Assembly: GCF_964204645.1 (NCBI RefSeq)
Contig: NC_134034.1
Location: forward strand, 8,179,414 to 8,243,413
From: Tubulanus polymorphus
Taxonomy: Eukaryota > Nemertea > Palaeonemertea > Tubulaniformes > Tubulanidae
Reading direction: 5' to 3'
Length of the DNA stretch: 64,000 nt
The notes under the pieces are model-generated. The model was not told the DNA's origin and ran no database searches. It saw nothing but the letters and a program-made list of their open reading frames with translations. The position numbers were made by a program, and so were the translations under genes. Positions 31,061 to 46,000 of this stretch are shown piece by piece. How positions within the stretch are numbered: the stretch's first letter is position 1; each line of letters opens with the position of its first letter.

Positions 31061-34000
31061 CTGAAATAATAAGCAACGAAATGTAGCTGGTTCTCCGTGC
31101 AACCGTAACATGCACATCCAAAATAAACTTGAGGTCCATGGACCTTGAGGCTTCGTCTAGATAATCTGAAGTTCCAGTTTTGGAAAAGGAACAGGGCCCG
31201 CCTCGCCGGGCAGGCTGGATCAATGTTTTTAAACATATCAATTACATTTACAATATATATGTCACCACTTGTGCTGAAATGTAATTTAGAATTCAATACT
31301 GTCTTAATTTTAAAATATGCCTGTTTTCTGGGTTTATTTTCTCAAAGATCCACATGAGCTTTTGAGGTTTATGTTTGTTGCTCTATCCAACCACTCCAGT
31401 TTCAAACTGCATATCAGTGAATGGTTGTCAAACTTTATTGAAAACATTTTCAAAAATATTGCAATATAAAATCTTTCAATGAAAAATAAACATTACAGTA
31501 AGTCCTAATAATAACACATTATTTGTCATTACAAACACAGTTTATAATGTAACGATATGAAATATTTCAGCAATTTTTACTTAAGGACCTGTTTAAAACA
31601 AAAACAAGAAAGAAATTCTAAAAATGGGCTTGTACTGAAAGCTGGCTTGGTGGTTTTGTATTTCTGTAGTAGAAATAATCGAACTTTGAATTGATTACTT
31701 TTTAAAGAGCTAAGAGATCGGTGTTGTCTTACATCACTACATGAAATGTTACACACGGGGACTGGGAATCGGAATGGTTTTATTGTAGACGTGGACCGAG
31801 TTAGTGCAAGCTTTTGGATAGTTGTTATTTGAATATTGTAGTGTCTTAACGGAATCTATCATCATGTTGATAATTGCTAGATTACTAATCGGATTGTGTT
31901 GAAATGATTTTGCATAGAAACATTTACAACTGAAAGAAAATACGTGACTAACTCGAGTGACTTCAGATGAAGAGAAGCGAACACGAAAATAGATAGGAGC
32001 CACGATTTATCTTTTTGAAATAATAAAGACATTAAGCAAGAATAAATTGCATTTCCTTCAAATGACAATCCTCCAAAGTTTATTGCCACCATAGACTACC
32101 GCCCCCTGGCTCTTTGGAAACAGGGAACCAGTCTTCAATTCAATTCAGAATTTATTTTACAGAAAAGCGGTTTTTAAGTTTTAGATATTTAAACTGAAAA
32201 ATATAAATGTTCATACAGAGATTTTTCAAATGGCCGCTAACGCAAGCATCCAATAAAAGTAAAAGAAAATCAAAAGAATTTTTTCAAAACTTGTAAGTAA
32301 ATGTTTTATTGTGAAATTTTAATTGTGTCAATAAAGAATGAATTGAATTGTCGGCAGCACTATGCCGCGCATGAATACCAATTTCAAGACTGATCACTGA
32401 AGACTGATAAAAAATTCGATCATCATCAGCGTTCGATTTTTACTTCGTATCTTAATAATATAATCCAGGGCCCAGTTTCACGAAAAAGTTTAAGCCCAAA
32501 ACGGTTAAGTTTGAATTGTTGATCTCATTGAAAACATGAAGTAACCAATGGCAATTACACCAAAAATTTGAGTTTAACTTTTTTCTGAAACTGGGCTCAG
32601 AGATATGAATGAAATAGAAAAATTAAACCTGGGAAAAATAGGGAGAAAAAGTTCAACAATACGGACCCAGCGAGTACCCATAAACATGGCGCCTGGAAAC
32701 TGTAATAAGGCATATTTGTGCCACCAACAGAAAGTTATTCACAGAACCATTCTACACGCAACCTCGGTTAATCTGTATCACTAGGGACTGAGCTTTTTAG
32801 TAAGTGATCCGTATATACTTATAACAGATAATTTGTTATACTTATAACAGATAATTTGTAATTGATACGAATTAACAATTACTCGTATATGATTTAAAGG
32901 GCAAATGCCATCAAAATTGTACTTTCCGTGATTTCTTAACCAGAAGAAACTTTAGTATACATATAACGACCCGAGATGTGACTTATTGAAATAAATTGCC
33001 CATGGGCTAAGTGTGGTTTACCTTGAAAGCTAGAGGTTGTTTGGAGTAAGGGCATTGCTTGAAAAATCTTTTTAATTCATGACTTCAAAGTTCCACAAGT
33101 TTATATTGTATTTTATCTTTCTTAAAGAATTATTTTGTAGTCAAATAAGACCAAAGATATACATTTGTTTGCGGTCCACGTCCAAAATTTTGTAGGGTAC
33201 AGGTAGGCGCGGCAGGGAAACTATTTTATATTTTCAAAAAAATATGTTTAATATAATATGAAAAAATATTCAAATAAGGCCATCCCAAAATAATTGTCTG
33301 TTTGCCGCAACACCGACTCAACTTTTCAGGATGAGTCGGTAGGTAGGTAGAAATTTTTTCTTTGCAAAATTTTTGGGCAAAAAAAAACAAATTTTTCACC
33401 TTTGGGCTTTTTTACATGGAAACAATATCGCAAAAAATCATCTATGTTGCGCACGGGAAATTTGTCTAATAGCGTAGATTTCAAGAATTATTCTAAAATT
33501 ATAACTTCGTCCAGAGCATCATCTCTGGCTTAAAAATGAAACAGTACATTGAATATGTGCAAGCTTTTACGTTACCAGCTATTCAGTCACTATAGTCACT
33601 ATTAGAATGAGTGGCAGCTTATTGGAACACTGCCAGTTTCCTGGAAACATAAATTAGGCCACATGTCAAGGCATGTTTTCACACCATGCACACTTGAATT
33701 CAAACATACGTAGCTCATACGCCGGCAGTGGGTCGGTCGGTCGGCCATTTCTATCAAAAATAAAATTTATTTCAATGAATCCCAGAAAAAAGTTTTTACT
33801 CGGTACCTCTGAAGTCGGGTTGGTCGGGTTACAACAAACAGACCATTATTTTGGGATGGCCTAAAATTCATATGATGTCACATATCAGAGGGTGGCTGAA
33901 TATTGGGTCTTGGAAACCTCTTCCAATGTTGGCCACGGAAGCTAAAATACTGGTACAGAAGAAATCGGCTATTAGATTAAAAATCCTGGAATTTACCACT

Positions 34001-37000
34001 ACAATATTCAGACCTTGACAGACCTTATAGTTTGCTGCTTAGTATTTTCAGGTCACAAGAAATTACAATCTATTACAAATTCTATCGAACAGAAAACAGC
34101 GCTCATCTTCTGCTACGATTATTCAGCCTATTTTCATGTCAAACGTTCACGCGTTACAGCATCACCGTAGTGTACTGTACGAGCTTGTGTGTGTGTGTGG
34201 TGTAGCACTCCACGCGCACGTGGAGGCCTCGTGTAAGTGAATATTCGCTTTCACCTCCATGTCAATCAAAACAATCACCGGTATTAAAATGAAACAATGC
34301 CTATGGCAGAGGAGTGAAATAATTACATCCTCACCAGCAATGAGCATTTGAAATCGGCACGTATACGGCACCTAGTCCAATGAAACGTACGACATTCCAT
34401 GGCTTTCCCATAATTATTATAGTAGCGCCAGAATTCCCCGTATATCCCAAAAACAGCCAATCACATTCGCTCGTAGAGACGACGCCCCCCAATCGAGGTC
34501 ATTGCAATTTTAAACGCGAGAGCTAAGAATTTTACCGCCAAAAACAGTTTTTCGTAGAATTTTAACTCAGTTGACCATGTCATCGACGGAGGTTCGCCAT
34601 GTCTTCAATCGCATCGATTATATGTCGTTTAAGCTGAGAACCAATGAAACAAATGCTCACATAAAAAAACGTATCGCGATTTTATATTAATTGGCTCACT
34701 GCCAACATCATATCGCTGACAAAGGTAAACCAAAAAGGAGCAAGAATTAGCCGTAAAAGTTAGCTGAATAGTCATCTATTTATCCTTCACTCTGTGCGTA
34801 TAGTTCATATTCAACCCGCAGGTGGCGCTATTTATGATGTTAACTATGACAATCAACATAAGCACGTGTGCGCGCTAGTACGTGTATGTATAATCCTATG
34901 TATAATCGATTCACTGACCTACGGCGCTATTATCATGTCATATACAACGGTAGCAACACTATACAATGGTAAGAGTTGATTAATTCAAATCACTCCAAAA
35001 CGATAAGATATCGCATGAAATGTCTAATGAAATGACTGGAAGCCGCGAGCGTTTGTCTGAGATGAAGTCACAAACACGCACCTGCTAAGATAAACAATAA
35101 CAGTGAGCACGTGCTGAAATTGCCGATTTAAAAGTCACATTTTTCAGTAATGACTGAACTAAAATTCAAACCAGTTCCATATTTGATATTTGTGAATACA
35201 TCACATTTGAAAATGAATTTTACACAATATTCTATTTTGATGACATATGCTATTCAAGTGCACAATCCGTATAATAGCCGGTTTAGTTATCTCTCAAACC
35301 GTGGACTACTACTGTAGAACTACACTAAACGATCCGTTCGGAGGGGGAATAAAAAGTTCATGGTATCCGATGGTCCATTTGACATCATTTTATACATGAA
35401 AAGAAAACACCCCCTAGCGTGATGAAACACCAATCAACTGGTTTCAGTAGAGTAGGGCTATTTGCAGCCATCTTTAGTACAGGGCATAGTACATAAAGTA
35501 CATCTTTAGTACATAAACATAGGCCTATGTACTTGAGGGCGATTCATCAAAGGATTTTTGCTTATTGACAAATAATAGCATCTGTACTGAAGTCAATTGA
35601 TTATCAAGTGGTTATTGAGACTATGAAATTGATGGATTAACTTCAGTGTTTTATGGAGGTTCTCCTATTTCCTACTGACCACATTTACCTCACTAGATTA
35701 CAGATGTTTATACTTTTTTCACTTCAAGTGTATGTTCCAGACAGCTGATAAGGATTACACATAAGAAATAACATATAAATTGGGAAACAAGACAATGCAT
35801 TCGTCTACGGAATAAGTGAAAATACGGATTATGGAGTTCGTAATTAGACACATAATTTTAAAGGGAATTCTGAAAAGTGGGACCAATTCATTTATACGGA
35901 ATAAGCACTTATACTGTTTAACCGGAGACTGATTAACTGTATAAGGATCAACACTGTTGATCTTAAACAAGAGCCCCAAGGGGCACTATGGCCAGCCTGT
36001 CAACTTTTCATAAAATGGCAAATGATGATGCATTCTGTGAGTTAAATTTGTCAAAATACACTCCCAGCTGAGAGTCAATACCTAATAATTTACACAATAC
36101 AATTGTAGAATACAAAAGTAACACAGACAGCAACTGGATCTGGCAGGAACAAATACCTCAAATAAATCTTTTCCCTTGGTCTAATTCATTTTAATGCGGA
36201 ATAGAATTGAATTTTCTGAAATTTGCTCCAAAAAAAATAAATTGAATTGGATTTGATATTTTTTGCAGAATTAAATTTGATTGAATTTGTAGTTTGAGCA
36301 CATGGCTAATTAGCATATCAAGGTCATCTATCTGATTTGAGAAAAAGTTTTTTTTTTCCGGACTTTGCACAATGGTCAATGATATTTTCTGTAGTGCTAA
36401 TAAAAATATTCCTCCCAAAAACCAAATCTTTCACAGAAATCGATCTTGAAATACAATTTTAGATCTAAAAATAAAACCAGGAAGTAAAGCGGTAGACGAT
36501 ACCGCGGGTTCACGTGAACATCTGCTGCTGATCTCAGCGGCTAAGCCAATCATAGAGGAGTCTTTGCTTTCTGATTGGCTTTTCAAAACCAATATTTTTG
36601 CGATCAGATATTCGCGAAAAAGCTCATATAAATTTCAACAAGGCCCTCTTTCAAAATTCAGCTACGTAGAGTTTGGAGAATGGATAATGCTTTAATGAAT
36701 GATTTGTATGAATATATGCTCAGTTGCACAGACGAAGAGTCTTTGCTCTGGAAACCACGTCATTTAAATACGCTCCATTTGTAGAGTAATAGGCTCAGCC
36801 TACGGCTGGCCTAAAAATCGGGACCATCAATATTCATCCTATATAAGCAATTATCCGACTTTGGCCCATCAAACTTATGCAAGTTTTACTATTAGGTCAA
36901 CTAATGCTCAAATAATCGCAGGTGGACAACTATATACAATCGCGGATGGTCGAACCAAGTATTCATCATAGCGTAACCAATAACCTAGGAATTATCAGTG

Positions 37001-40000
37001 CAAAATTTATTTCATAGATCAATGGACAAGCTGACTTCGGTATAACCTCTCCACGTCTTTGTGGGGGTGAAATCAAACTGTGATTTACCAAGTTCTTTAT
37101 GATCCTTGATCCTTGAGAACCTTGAATCCCAATGTGGATGACATTTAGGTGTGCTATGATTTTAGGGCAAGCCAACATTTTGACTGGATATTTCTTACCT
37201 TCGTCATCACTGTCTTCTTCTTCATTAAAATCTTCTTCATTCGGAGCTTGAAATGATGACATCTGTGACATCATATCTTCAAACCCTGTTTCTTTACTTT
37301 CGTAATCAGAGTCATCTTCATCAGCCCACTTATCAAAATCCGTTTTGATCCAGTGATACTATCATAAAAAAGTATTATGGGTATTAGGAAAGTATTATGT
37401 TATCATGATGTTTAGGCAAAAAAAACATACGGCTGTTTACGGTTTTCCGACCTTTTTTGGGCTTACTGGAATTAAAATAATGAAGAACGACTGTCTCAGC
37501 TCGTCAGGAGTTACTAGAATATATTTTACATATAAATCCGCCATCGATATTGTTTCCTTATATAGTTATATGCCTTCTTCAGGCGCACGTGTCAGTCCGA
37601 TTGCTACTACGCGCTAATCAATAGACTGTTTGTTACACACACAATATACACTATTATGTAGCGATGCTGTAGTGATGTAGTAGGTACATGAAAGCTGCTT
37701 ACTCGCGCGCGTGTATGAATGCAGCGAAGTGGTGTTAAAAATGAAAGAAGTTTTTTTTTAATCGAATGATCATTAAAACTATCATAGCAGTGAGAAGATG
37801 AGCCTGTCTTTTCTAAATTTTGCTTCATCATAGAATTTGTAATAAAACTTTGTTAATCAATATTTCTACATTGGGAGATGTTGGATGATTTTTGATCGGC
37901 CTATGGAATTAAGCTACATGTATCAGTTTACCATCACTTGCCCTCCCGTCCGTGGATGGCCAGGTCCTGCATGAAAATTTTCATTATTTACCTATTTTTC
38001 ATTTTTATGTTCTAATACCCACAAAAATGAACATAATGCGCAAAAGCACAAACGATATCCATAAACCACTTTTGAAAGCAATATTTAATATGTAGATTGC
38101 CTTCAAATGTTTGGAGTGAAATGTTTAAGTCTTGAAATTTACGGATTATTATCGGAATGTAATTGCCATGTGAGCTAATCTATTTTGACAGCTGAGCTAC
38201 CACTAACACCATCTATTGAACATAAATTGAAGCTGTTGCCAAATTTACTACAAGTGCTGCCATAAATCATTGGAAATGTCTGTTATGTCGAGTCTCTGTT
38301 GAATTTTAATAGACTATATTTTTTACAGTGTCCAATTCTCTGAATCAACAGGCAATAAATAGACCTATATTGATAAACCTATATTGAAAAGATAGATTTT
38401 TTTTTAATGTAAAACTAGAGCTAGAGGGGAGGCTTAGTAGTTCACACACTTCTTCAGCTTCAACATTTTTAATGTAACTAAGTCATGGGTGATTTATAAT
38501 TGGCACATTCAAAATTTTCGAATAAATATGACAGTTAGCACAAAATACGCGTCTCTTGTTAGCGAAGGTTTTTTTTTAGCGTTGCTTATTTTTTTGCGAC
38601 TGAAAATTATGAACAATGGAAAAACCTTGTCAACTTTTGACTTCTGAGATGATTGTAAACTGATACATTACTTCCATTGGCCTAGCTACCCTTGATCGAT
38701 GAAATGAAAAATATTTTTTTGAAAATAAAATTTTTCCCCTACCTACCTACCTACCTACCTACCTACCCTACCAAATTTTGGACATGAACCGTAAACAAAG
38801 GTATATTTTTTTCCCCTTTTATCGATGAAAAAACATTGATGATTAAAGTTTATTTCTAATTAGTAAAAGTATCCTCCTTTGATTTTGTTGCTTGTCATTA
38901 CATCCTTAACATGCCATAAATCCTTTCCACTCTGAGGTCATATGGTAACGTAGGGAAAAACACTAGACGATACCCGCGTTCATGTTAACACCTGCTGATT
39001 AATGTAGCTAATCCAATCATAGAGGAGACTTTGCAACCTGTTTGGCTCTTTAAAACTGATATTTTTTTGTTCAGATTTTCACAAAAACCCCCTGTAAATT
39101 TTATATCAACATGGTTCATTTTAAAGGATTGGGTTCCTAGGAAATGGAGAAGGAATAAAGATTTAATGCATGATCTATATGAATATTTGCTCAGCTCAGT
39201 TGCACCGTGAAAGGAAAAATTGATTTTACATTTCTTACATAAGGAGTTATGGAGCCCTCAAAGTGACTAGCAGATGGTATTCAGATCTGCAAGTACATAC
39301 CAATTATTTACAAATCCTGTGTTACCATGATAAATTTGCGAGAAAATACACTACAGGCTTGCTAATTAGAATTTTGTATCATAAATAGGCACTGTATCTG
39401 AACCCTACATATTTTCCAAAGTGTCATACTTACTTTTTTTTCATCTTTTACTAGCCGATCCCAAAAACCTTCATCAGCTTTGTGTATCACCATTGGAATA
39501 TTTCTCATTTGTTTGTGTAACTGGTACTTAGACTTCTATAAAAATACAAGTTGTAGATAGAACTTAGTCATAAAAGGTAACAAAATATGCTTAGGTATCA
39601 ATATAATGTCGAAAAACTTTTTCCCACCTACGAATGAGTACCGATTACACCAAGATGGCCGCCAATTGCGTCATAATTGGCTGATCAAAAATACCTATCT
39701 CAGGTATAAAACATCCCGTTCCAAAGAATATCCATCAGCAATTGCAATGAGAAATGGCAAACCAGTAGGAAGCTACAGGACTCAGAATTTGGGCCAAAAT
39801 TGACATTTTTGGACACTAAAAAGGTCATAGGACGGCCATCTTGAGTCTGATAGACCCAATTTTTGTTATGCTTATGGACCCGGGGGGATTCAAATATATA
39901 CAAGAGATCAAGATAATTGATCAAAGCATCTTCAAAATTTCCCTCAAAAAGTTCAAAAACGTATTAGTGCTGATTTTGGCAAACAACAATGGCTGCCAGT

Positions 40001-43000
40001 CGGCCATCTTGATTCTGACAGGGCCAGTTTTTGGGCTGATGATGTGTCTACGGTAGATACATGTGTAACCCAAATATCAAGACATTACATTGAAGCCTCT
40101 TCAAAACTTCCCAAAATAACTGGATTCCATCTACGGACGGACGGACGCTACGACGGATGAAAAGTGAACGCAATAGTCCGCTGGGACTAAAGTCCCAAGT
40201 GGGCTAAAAATGCATCAAGAATTGGTGTAGGCATCGTGCTGAAAAGAAATCCAAGATGGATGGCAACCCTGGTGGCCATACTTGAACTCAATTTTCAATA
40301 AGGGGTAGACATTTCACCAACCAAAATTCTTACACCTAGTATCCTGAAAATGCATCAAGAATTGCAGGCCGTTTCGTGCTAGAAATTAAAGATGGCTGAC
40401 CTGGCGGCCATATTTGAAGGCCGATGACCTCCATATACTAAAGGCATGGACAGCTTGACCCTGATCCTCACACTAAATTTTGTGGAAATCCATCAAGAAT
40501 TGCGGGCTGCATCGTGCAAACAAGAAATTCAACATGGCCACCCCAATGGCAGCCATATTTGATCACCAATGACAGTTTTTTACAATAGGGGTGGACATCT
40601 CGCCAGACCCAATCTTCAAGGTAATTTTCAAAAAGATTCATCGCAAATTATAGGCGATTTACTGTTTAGAATTCAATTCCAGAGGTCCAGGCTTAGGCCT
40701 ATGCAATAGGAGTCAATTAAGATTCAGGTTTTTGAAAAACCAGCACAGATGCCTCTTCAAATCACATGTAATTAAAAAATTCAGCGCTTCTTAGTTTAAT
40801 GTCCCTGTTTTTATCGCCCACGTAGTCAAAATTAATGTTTACATCGAACGTCTTCAACAGCTGATACAACCGCACCCGCGTCTGTCAATCATCTTAATTG
40901 ATTCATATACTAAAATCAGGGATGAGAACGCTGACCTGTAAAATCCGCGGGTTATTTTTCTTGAGTGACATACGCGAACCAGCTGACGGCGTAGCCGTCA
41001 GCACTAGCGAGCGCCGAAGGCGCGAAGCTATTTGGGGGGGGGTTTGGGGGCCCTCCCCCAAGAAAATTTTAGAAATTAAATACATTTTCCGAGCACTTAG
41101 AGCGATCTCGAACCCATGAACGACTATTATATTTTGGAAGGTAATGGCTAGTTCCAATGTGGTACATCCTCATTTGATGACATTCAGCATCTCATGCATT
41201 ACGGGTCGAGCCCAGAATTATTGCAGTAAAAATGCGCCGATGAATGCTCACTAAAAATCATCACCAAGTAGTGTATAATATCCGAAAGCGTTCGCCACAC
41301 ACACGCAGCAACAGTAAGTAGACCTATATACGTTACTACTGTTGCTGTGCGTGCGTGTCTGCAACCGATCGATAAAATACATACAAACTCATCATAGTAC
41401 AAATGTACATATAAAATCACTGTGTTGCAATGAATATGCATTGAAATGCGATACTTTTACGTGACGATAAGTAAAACAGGCACTGAACGCTTTTACGGTT
41501 CACCTGATTACCGATCGCGCCGGACCAATTGAGTGAGATCATCACCCCCCCCCCCCCATACTTTTACATCATTTTTGGACTATTTGGAAAATTGATATTT
41601 TTCAATACTGAAATCCGCGGAAAACCGAATTCTCATGGGGAATTCTCATCTCTGCAGAGATATGGATTTTACCAAGGAATAGATCGCACTGCAAGAATTG
41701 GTCTTACTAGATAAATGGATTTTACCAAGGAATAGATCGCACTGCAAGAATTGGTCTTTCCGGAGAAATGGATTTTATCAAGAAATAGATCGCACTGCAA
41801 GAACTGGTCTTACCAGAGAAATGGATTTTACCAAGGAATAGATCGCACTGCAAGAATTGGTCTTACCAGAGAAATGGATTTTACCAAGGAATAGATTGCA
41901 CTGCAAGAATTGGTCTTTCCAGAGAAATGGATTTTACCAAGGAATAGATCGCACTGCAAAAACTGGTCTTTCCAGAGAAATGGATCTTTACCAAGGAATA
42001 GATCGCACTGCAAGAATTGGTCTTTCCAGAGACAGGGATGAGAACGCCAACCTGTAAAATCCGCGGGTTATTTTTCTTGAGTGACATACGCGAACCAGCT
42101 GACGGCTAAGCCGTCAGCACTAGCGAGCGCCGAAGGCGCGAAGCTATTTGGGGGGGGTTTGGGGGCCCTCCCCCAAGAAAATTTTAGAAATTAAATACGT
42201 TTTCCGAGCACTTAGAGCGATCTCGAACCCATGAATTGATATTTTTCAATACTGAAATCCGCGGGAAACCGCGGATCCGCGGGGAATTCTCATCTCTGTA
42301 AAATGCTCACTATGAAAAAACTATGCGGTGGATCAATCCGGAATTTTTCAGTAGAATGTCAGACACTAGGTACCTTTCTTTAAAGGTTCATTTGTTGTAT
42401 GTCATTAACAATCAGTTATACAGTACTTTATTCATAACTTTGAAGCGACGCGCCGGCATCGAGCGCTCAAGCAAGGTCAGTCACGTAGGCCAACGATAAC
42501 ACGAAACAGACCACGGTTTTGCTGGTTAAGAGCGTCTCTCCACATAAATTAGATGGACTGTAATGGACCATTTGTTGACACTAACCTTTAATAAGCTTTG
42601 TATGGATACAATCAAGATAATTCCACCCTATAATTCCACTATTCAACGATCGACGTGCAGCTTATACATGGCGCCGCCATTTAATACGCTAGCCACGATG
42701 TATCTCTACACACATCAAAATCACACTTGAATGACAAATGTTGACTTATAAGAAACGATCGAAAGCTAGCAAGTTGATTGGGAAAATAGCAGCACTATAG
42801 TTGAAAAAAGTTGATAAACCACCTCCGACTTGTCTAATCATTTAAAAGCTTCGCTTCGCCTTCACATGGAACTATTTCCGCCTTATCACAGGTGCACTCT
42901 GCGCGGTGATTCGCCCATTCAACGATAAAAACTTTCCTACGGTCTTACTATCAGCATTTTCTAATAATATAGGGAAATATTTAAAAAAAGCGAAATTTCA

Positions 43001-46000
43001 CACTCTGCATTAATAAGATTAAAGTATTTATTCGTTTGACAAATCTTCCTCTGAACTCCCACCAACAAGTTATAAGTGGCGACACGAAAATGACGTCATC
43101 GACTCACTTCCATCTTATACCTTCTTATACCTTAATAATAATACAAGTACTGAATTTTTTGCAACAGGAAAATAGGAAGTATGACATCATTTGGTTTGCT
43201 AAATATGGACATATAACCACGGAAATCTGCGTCTCCACATAAGGGTTTCAAATTGTTATGATTTAAAAATTCAGACCCGGGGCTTGTGGAAGTTCTGTCC
43301 ATACATGTGGGCTAATCCAGGCAGGGATAGTCATTTTGTAAATTGTAGAAATTTTGAAAATAACGGAGTTCACGTAGGTTAAGTGACTAGAATTAAAGTT
43401 ACTAGAAGAGTAACATGGCTCTTATGCCTTTGTGGGGCAAGAAAAATATTGACTTCTGAGCCCTCTGTAATCGCACATACAAACCACACATTCATCAGAA
43501 CATGCAATTGTAAATTGGCATCATTACTGCTCAGAACAAGCACATTATTGACTGTTATCGACTTTAAGGATTAGGCCTAGATCATTTTGTATTGATTGTT
43601 GTATGACTGCTATTGAACGTAGCGTAGATCAATAAAGCAGCAGTGGCTCGGAGCACTCGTTAACCCTCTTGTTTCCGAAACTGGTTATACATTACTCAAA
43701 CCAGAGTTCAGTACCTCAGCAAAATTAGTGGCTTCAGCGCTCATCCAAGATGACGTTTTTAGTAGTCTACACTGCTTGACATGCCTGAGAAGGAACAATG
43801 AACCTAATGCAGTCGCTAAAATTGTATGTTCTCATTCCCCAGCCAGGTCAGATAAATTAATAGTAAAAATAAAATGCTGCCAGGCCCAAAATTAATACTT
43901 TCTTTTTATGATGAAAATCAATCCTGGCCGGGCGGAGCAATATAAGTAGTATATGGAAACGATTTTACTTGTTTAAAATCAGATGCCTAATAGCGTGAGG
44001 TCTGGAATCGAACCTACAACAACACTTTAGTATCTAGCCATTGTTCCGGAACCCGTAACATCAACTGGTATTTGTACTAATCCACTCCATTGTGCATCAT
44101 TTTGACAAAGATTGTGACTATTTCTGTTAACAAAGAGGGCAAACGAACAAATAATACTTGAACTTTTGTTTCTCAAAAAATCATTTTTTTGAAGTTGTAA
44201 TTCTTTAAATTGCCCATGGGCAGTGTGGTTTACCTTGTAAGCTAAAGGTTGTTTGGAGCAAGGGCATTGTTTATGAAAAATCTTTTTAATTCGTGACTTC
44301 GAAGTTTGGATTGTATTTTATCTTTCCCAAAGAATTATTTCAAAGTTAAATAAGGCCAAAAATATAAATTTGCTTACGGTCCACGCCCAAAATTGCATAG
44401 GGTTCAGGTAGGTAAACTATTTTATATTTTGAAAAGATATCTTTCACAATATGAAATAAATTGCCCATGGGTAAAGTGTGGTTTACCTTGAATACAGGAG
44501 CTTGTTGGCAAGGGCATTGCTAATGAAAAATCTTTTAATTCATGACTTCAAGTTCGATTATTGTATTTCATCTTTGTCAAAGAATTAGTTTGTAGTCAAA
44601 TCGAGGCCAAAAATATACATTTGTTTATGCTCCACGTCCAAAATTTTGTAGGGTACAGGTAGGCAGGAAAACTATTTCATATTTGGAAAAAAATATTTTT
44701 CACAAAATGAACTAGAGGCCCCAAGCCTTGTGAAGTCTAGGCGTGGATGTTGTGATATGCTACTTAGCCATTTGCTTACGAACATATCCAATTTGATTTT
44801 ATTCAGCAAAAAATTATCAAACTAAATCAAGCTTTGTTCAGTATAAATCAATCTTTGAGAGGAAAAATAATTAATTTAAAGCATATGCTACTTGTTGTGT
44901 TACTTTAAAAAAGTCAAATTTGTACTGTGTTAATAAAACAGGAGCTCGAGAGCACTGGACCTTTGGTCCTTTAGTTGCATATGGTCACCAGGGGGCGTTG
45001 AATATTGAAATTGTTAGATTGTTGAGCATTTGAAACCACTTCCCAAGTGGGCATGGCGTCCCTGGACCCCTAGTTATCCTTGGAGACCTATGTTGTACAG
45101 TAGGTGTCTATTTGAGTCATTGGGGAAAACCCTCTTCTATGTATATTCATGATGAATTATCATTCAGTTGTGTGTTAATACTGCATGTATAGCGCTTTTC
45201 ATGGAGATGGTGTCAATTGACTTGGACCAAAGATCCCGCCAAAAACATCTGGTTGGTGTTTACATCAGATTTAATACAAAAAAGATATTATGGCAGCGAC
45301 TTGAGAAAACACTATTTTACTCAACCCTTACACAATTGTCAAAGATAAATTTTCTGTTGTGCATTTGAAAATTCCTTCCATAAACTGAGTCAATTCAAGA
45401 TTTTACAAAAATCAAACTTGAAATGCTTATTTTAGTCATAAAACGAACCCGGAAGTAAAATAGTGTATTATATTAAGACGATGATACGTGAACAGCTGCT
45501 GCTCGGCTCTGATTGGTTCTCTAAACTTATTTTTTCCACAAGGACTTAATTTCTGTCTTGGCCGCGCGATTATGTTATTTAGATGTATTAATCAGTGTAA
45601 GGACTCAATCAAGTATTTATTCACAATGTTATTTCTGTAGAAACGATTTTGCTGTTTGCGTGCCGCTAAGTGATGTAGAGCTAAAAACGATCACTTACCG
45701 GCGACACGTGTGGTATTGTCCACACAGCAAAAAAAGTGCAATGCTGACGGCTGACTACATTGTTGTTATATTCATCCGCACAGACACGAATGCATAAATA
45801 ACGCACTAATCGAAAAAAATGGTTTAATCATGGCAATTCATTTATTCATAATACAACCGACACAACCGATTTCAGGCATTGTCATAATAGCTCTCTCGAT
45901 CCTCGAGAGCTAAAAACCAATGACCTTGAAACTTGACCTTGAAACAGCGCATAGATTATTATTTTAGTTATGCGCTATATAAGAAATAAACTATTATTAT

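Noticed and set aside
41881-42087. Open frames across the 53-bp minisatellite
   Set aside because: 53 is not a multiple of three and the frames run into the transposon; no coding signal.
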